The position numbers and the translations under genes were made by a program. From assembly GCA_964017065.1 (NCBI GenBank), contig OZ024783.1, positions 11,436,885 to 11,500,884 of the forward strand: 64,000 nt of DNA. The letters run 5' to 3'. The DNA comes from Haliclona indistincta (Eukaryota > Porifera > Demospongiae > Haplosclerida > Chalinidae). The notes below the pieces were generated by a model. The model ran no database searches and had not been told where the DNA came from. It saw only the letters and a program-made list of their open reading frames with translations. Shown one piece after another: positions 58,808-64,000 of the stretch (positions are counted from its first letter, which is position 1; each line of letters starts with the position of its first letter).

Positions 58808-61800
58808 TTAAAAATATTCGTCATGTTCATTTATAATAGGGAGAAAAGCAATTCTGTGATCAAGATTTAAAAAGACCGGTGAACATTTCCTCCAATCAAG
58901 ATCTCCCAAATTGAGTTTGTTCACATGACTGTGTGCCATTGCATCAACTAATATTTTAGCAACATCGATATTGCAGTCAAATCCTCTACAAAATCTTATT
59001 GAAACTTCATCCAAAGTTGTAGTCTGAGTCAACAACCATGCCAGTGACTTAGCCTTTTCAACAGTAAGATAACAATCATAAATCAGTTGTTTAAGTTGAC
59101 TACTTGCTATGGCTACATTGAGTTCATCAAATGCACTGTCAGAGATGTTATACCTTAGAATAGTTAGCTGTTCAAGACCATAACTGAGCAACTTAATAAT
59201 TCTTTCCAGACAGAGATCAGTAAAGAAACCATCATTAGATGATTGTATCATAAGACAATCATCACATAATGATTGTATCATAAGTGCCTTTAGTTTTTGT
59301 CCAGAGAATTTGACGAGTGATTGGCACATGTAGTTGCTATAAAGATTAGAAGCAGTAATACAGACAATAAGATAAAAGTTTACTAGCTATAAATAAAATA
59401 GTGCAAGATTACGTTCTTCATGTGCAAGACACACATTATTCTGTAAATTGTACACATTATTTTTTTTGCATTTAGTGCAACATAATACTAGTACTCACCC
59501 TGACATAAATCTAATAGACTGGTCACTATCAGCACACCCATGCTTTCATTAAAAAGTAAAGCTAAATTTTGATCCATCGACTGTTAACAGACTTCACATA
59601 TTGCAGTCAAGCACGAATAGTATTTTGAAGCTGTCTGCTTTCATGATTGTTTGCAGGAGGCCATAATGGGCTCCCGTTGTTTGGCAGAACAACAACAACT
59701 GTCTAAAAAAATATCTCTATGCTTGAACTATGTTTGTACACTTTGGTATGTGAGTGAAAACAATAAAAGAAAGGAGTCACTATAGTCTGTCTACAATTAC
59801 TTCGTCCAACAAAAGGCTCATAACTCCAGCCGATAGAAATCAGCTCATCACAGCAGCTAAGATTATTCCAAAGTGCAGGTAAAGAACACATTGCAACTAA
59901 AAAGGCCATATACATTGAGCTGGTAGCAGCAGAAGCAGAAGCAGCAGGAATACTGCTAATTTTAGTACCCAAACTTGCCTTTTACCTGGAATGTGTCCTT
60001 TACCAGTATTATCTACGATTCTTAGCCACTGAAATGAGCTGATTTTTAAATAATGCAAATCTCATCTTGATGCACTAAAACTCCCGAGTTATGAACCTTG
60101 TCGTTGACCGAAGTGAACATGGACAGACAGTCCCATACATTTGTATTAGCGCCGCCTTGTACAGTTGTGTTTCATGTGATCCCTGATTCAGTGCTATAAT
60201 CTAGAGAGGGCATTTTATTAATAATAAAAATGTGATTGCTATACAGTTGGTGAGCTGCAGCCTGTCATTGCACTAATGTTTTATGCAAATTCGCTCAAAA
60301 CCCAAAATAAGCCTGTAACTGAGGTAAAAGCTCAATGGCAGCATTTTCATACATACGTTGACAAAGGCAGTAGTGGGAGTCAGCAGGTTCTAGAGCATTT
60401 ACAACATGCAAGGTGCTGCCGTTTATTCTACAGACGGTAATTGCAGTAGGCATTCATAACTGAATTTCTTCATAAACCAGACTCACTTGATCATTCTACA
60501 TTGATATGCCCGCTATTGTGACGTCACTACTGCAACTTCATGCTACTGTAAATGTCGGAATTTCTCACATTGATTCATAACCTATCATATGCCTATTCGT
60601 AGACTAGTGTCAGGGTTTCATCCAGAGGGGAAGCTTCTCTCCCTAAATTTCAGCTCCCCAGTAATCAATTAAACAAATTTCAAGTCTTTTCAAAGTGTTA
60701 CAACAGCGTCAGTTCTAATTTTGATAAGCTTATGAATACTAATCAGCAAACTTTTTTAACAAGTATCGCATCTTCCTCCTAAATTTTTTTCTGAATGAAA
60801 CAGCGAGTGTCCACTAAAATACAGATTGCACTGGATACACCATGCATGACTGGTATGTATGTGATAACTAAAACCTGAGGGCACTATTATTGAGAAAATT
60901 TAATAGATGATAAATTATACTTACTTGTCATCAATAATGTTGAGTTCATTCAACTGATTTAAGTTGGAAAGCAGCATACCAAGAGAAGAATAAATCCAAA
61001 TAGATACAAGTGTTTTTGGTAGTTCAATTTTTTCCAACACAGCTTCATGATGTGGCTCAATCTTGAAGTAAGGTAAAGACAAGCTCTTTAGATTTGGAAA
61101 GCTGCTAGAATTAACTAACTTTAATGTATTATCATGATTGAAAGATGGCTCAGTGGGCAGTTCTGATGGAAATAAAAGTGTAGATACAGACTTTGTAAAG
61201 GGAAAGAGATGAACGAAGAAGCTGTCTAAATAAGAACAACTTTGCGAAGAAGAACTGTTACAGTCTAATGGAAGATACAACTTAATTGATGGACCAGTTG
61301 TCTCATCCCAGTTAGTTCCATTGAAATTGTGCAAATTATCAGCCAATTTATGCATTAAATTATTATAAGTATTAAAAACAAATTTCCATGAGGTAGTATT
61401 TCCACTGTTGACAATACAGTAGGCTAAAGCATAATAATCCACTGATGAAAACCTACTAGTATCTACAATATCTAGAGTTTTATTAGTAAACACTTCAGAT
61501 ACTAGTCGAGGAGACTGAGCTTCAAAAAGCAACAGATATATTAAAACATTATAATTAGACAAAATACGCTCAAATGGAAATGACTTGAGCTTTGTGAGGC
61601 CAGCCATAAACAACACAATAGGCCAGCTACCTTCATTGTGATATATACGTTGCTCATAGGCCGACTGTATTGTAGTTGGTTCCATTAAGTAAGTTGGTTG
61701 TTGATCAGGATGTTTGTACCAGTATAGAGCTGCTAAATATTCTTGTAGGGTAAGATGTAGAAACATGTAGGATGCTAAATCACCTTCTTGAATTTTTTTT

Positions 61801-63046
61801 AACTTTTTGACTGGTACCATTAAACCTAGCATTTCATCTGGAGCTTCAGTAAATACATATTGACCACTCTTCAGTCCATTTGAAGCAAACTCAGCTAAAA
61901 TCATTAATTTATTTTTCACATCTTCAGGAAGTGTTTCCTTATTAGAATATTTTGCAGGCATATTATGTCTCAAAAGATTGAAGACTAGAGATTGGTACAG
62001 TTCTGTTAATGTGCTAGGAACAAACCCCTTCTGTCCATTTTTCCAGCAATCGATGTATATCTCTGTTACAATAGCACAGTGGAGAGGATTATACATGACA
62101 GATAATATAAAGGAATTGTTAGAAACATAGCAACGAAAGTCCTCTAACAATTGTGGATCATCTCCACATGCTGAAGTGATGTACGACTGAATGTCAGCTT
62201 CAGTAAAACCAGCAATTTTTATGTACTGTTGTAAGCGTTGCTTAAATTGTGGAGGTAGGTTATAAGTAGCAGTTGGTCGACTAGTAACCACAACTGTAGC
62301 CTTGCTAAGAAGCTTATTTGTAAGAATTTTATGAATGACTGAAAACTGTTCGCGTTGGAATTCTGAAATTTCATCATATCCATCAAGAAATATGAGCAGT
62401 CCCTTTCCTTCTCTTTCCTTTAAGTCTCGTTCAATGGCTTGCCTGGTGTCGTCATTTGGGTGATAGAACAGGTCATAAAGATTACTGGCCTTTCGTGTGT
62501 CTTCATCTCTTAATTCAACAATCACCATTAGGTCCCACTCATGGTGTAACTTGCCTTCTCTCCATAACCTGCACAGCTGCCAACATAATGTTGATTTCCC
62601 TATTCCTGGGTCTCCTTCTATGAGGACAAAACGTGCTGCTGTCCTTCCACCATCTAATAATCCTATTTCTTCTATTTTCATAGATTTTTCTTTTTGAAGT
62701 AGTTCGTCTACATTTCCATGGAACAAGAGCTCTTGTTGTTGAATAAATACCTTGCTGCTTTGATTCTTGTTGTCTCTGTGGACCAGCACTAAATTGATTG
62801 GGTATTTGGGATGGTAATCAGAAAAAACTGGTGATGAAGAAAGAGGAAAGGGATCGGTGTAGTAATCCTCTTTAAGATATCTCCGGTATTCCACAAGAGA
62901 TTTGGAAAGTGACGATGAAGAGAAGAACACTAAAATTATTGCAAAGGAAATGCCAAGCAAGGACACAAACACAAGTAAATGAACGCTTGGAATCGATGAC
63001 GCAACTCTATCGTTTCTGGATACATCTTTGTTTGGATGAGAAGAAA
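58808..63046 (-). CDS. NLR5: TM-NACHT and LRR exons (5' exons beyond the window)
   Basis: Exon 3 is 63046-60925 and exon 4 is 59336-58808, with matching phase 2. Both are open. By analogy the 2A and Death-domain exons lie right of 64000. Visible parts: TM (LLVFVSLLGISFAIILVFF), YLKEDYYTDPFPL and PINLVLVHRD (typical invertebrate NLR pre-NACHT motifs), GDPGIGKST, LLIFLDGYDEIS, FLHLTLQEYLAALYW, then LRRs with an 11-residue internal duplication (two copies of CDDCLMIQSSND-like sequence around 59225-59285). It ends FLPIINEHDEYF. It is expected to be full-length. Confidence 0.82.
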
Positions 63047-63589
63047 CTGACGTGAGGAATAAAATAATTAATGACACTAGTGAACACTACACAGACTAAT
63101 ACTTTTTAGTGTTGTATACCTATACAGTATTTTGCCTATACAGTACTATACCAATAATTACAGGCACACAATATCGCCGATATTGAACCGAAACAGATAT
63201 TACTTTTGCGTATGTGCAAAACCAAAAATGTGATCAAAATGGCTACAGGAGTCCCATTTGGAGGCACTTTGCATCGATTCTGTTATCACTGATGAAAAGA
63301 GAAACAGGGTTGTAGCTGAAAAAGTGGAAATGCTACTGTTTTGGAAGAAGAACATGCAGTTACTTAATTTTGATTTATGAATTTTTAAAATAAAATTTGG
63401 CCAAATAATTATAGTTGCTTTAATATTTCAATAACACCAAGAGAAGTTTGTGTACTGTTGGTAAAATTCAATTAAGGTAGTTTTGACAAACGGTGATCAT
63501 AGCGATCGTATTTACTCAACTAACAGCTAAGCATAAGAAATGCCGAGCAAGATCATGAACATTACCTTTAGGCCTGCGCTGATTATGCC

Positions 63590-64000
63590 AGAATAATTTT
63601 GAGAATAATAGGCAATGAAAAGAATTTGAGAATATTCTGGAATAATTGGTCGAATTTTGTTACGTCAAGCGAATCACTATAGCTATGGCAGCTAAAACTG
63701 TCTCATTAGAAGCAGCATGAGCAGCAATAGAAGAGTCGATCATGAGAGCGAATGGTGACGCCGATTACGAACTGTCTCTGAGTGATAGCGAAGAGGAAGC
63801 CATTACAAACGATGAATCGTCAGACGATCAAACAGGATCACAGAATCATGTTGCTGCTATACCCGCAATGCAACGCCAGCAGCACCTAGTATTCTTACCG
63901 TGCTACGTCGTCCAAGGCCTTCTGAACTTTCAAGAAAACAGAAGGCAATCGATCGCAATCCGCCTCCCAAGGGAAAGAAGCGGCCATAGGCTTAAGCTTT
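63590..64000 (+). other. Possible transposon start: acidic N-terminal frame
   Basis: From an ATG near 63686 a frame reads MAAKTVSLEAA, a TGA, then IEESIMRANGDADYELSLSD and acidic DSEEEAITNDESSDD. Acidic, Ser/Asp-rich N-termini like this are common in piggyBac-type transposases, but the catalytic part would lie beyond the window and the TGA argues for decay. It sits in the presumed intron 2 of NLR5. Confidence 0.3.

Overview
The window looks like animal nuclear DNA and most likely comes from a demosponge. The best guess is Amphimedon queenslandica or a close relative. That is inferred from gene content: expanded metabotropic GABA-B-like class C receptors, expanded Death-NACHT-LRR (NLR) immune receptors, small introns with GT..AG ends, an AT-rich background dense in short palindromic transposons, and a 200-N assembly gap at 28727-28926. 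No species marker is present.

The window is a tandem array built from one ancestral cassette with three genes: (i) a secreted or membrane protein gene with an EGF-like motif on the + strand; (ii) a GABA-B-like class C GPCR gene on the + strand; (iii) an NLR gene on the - strand, tail-to-tail with the GPCR and head-to-head with the EGF-like gene of the next cassette. The cassette occurs about five times. NLRs lie at 3744-11146, 14543-23120, 31485-37683, 42514-52231 and 58808-63046 (the last is cut by the window edge). EGF-like genes start at 11288, 23251, 37851 and 52369. GPCR genes or remnants lie at 2-169, 826-3072, 13517-13943, 30155-30827, 41717-42139, 55688-55729 and 56189-58265.

Each NLR is reconstructed from four exons whose splice phases match at every junction. 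Exon 1 encodes a short hydrophobic leader ending in a 2A-like ribosome-skipping motif (GDVELNPGP). Exon 2 is a Death domain. Exon 3 carries a transmembrane segment followed by NACHT plus winged-helix (Walker A GDPGIGKST, Walker B LLIFLDGYDE, FLHLTLQEYLAALYW). Exon 4 holds leucine-rich repeats. NLR1 (1011 aa) and NLR2 (1025 aa) are open throughout. NLR3 and NLR4 are truncated around the LRR by frameshifts. NLR5 lacks exons 1-2 only because the window ends.

Only one GPCR (826-3072) and one EGF-like gene (52369-54356, 9 exons, 402 aa) appear intact. The others are broken by small indels, 5' truncation or transposon insertion. Much of the remaining DNA is large NLR introns filled with mobile elements: TTAA-flanked piggyBac-like MITEs, elements with CCGTATAGC ends, two elements with CA..TG ends flanked by 7-bp direct repeats, nested palindromes, and a dispersed ~0.9-1.2 kb repeat. 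A ~5.2 kb block (24923-30154) holds a broken Ulp1-protease/PHD gene and the assembly gap.

The most interesting system is the repeated pairing of a 2A-led, membrane-spanning NLR with an EGF-like surface protein across a 130-167 bp shared promoter, co-amplified with a GABA-B-like receptor.
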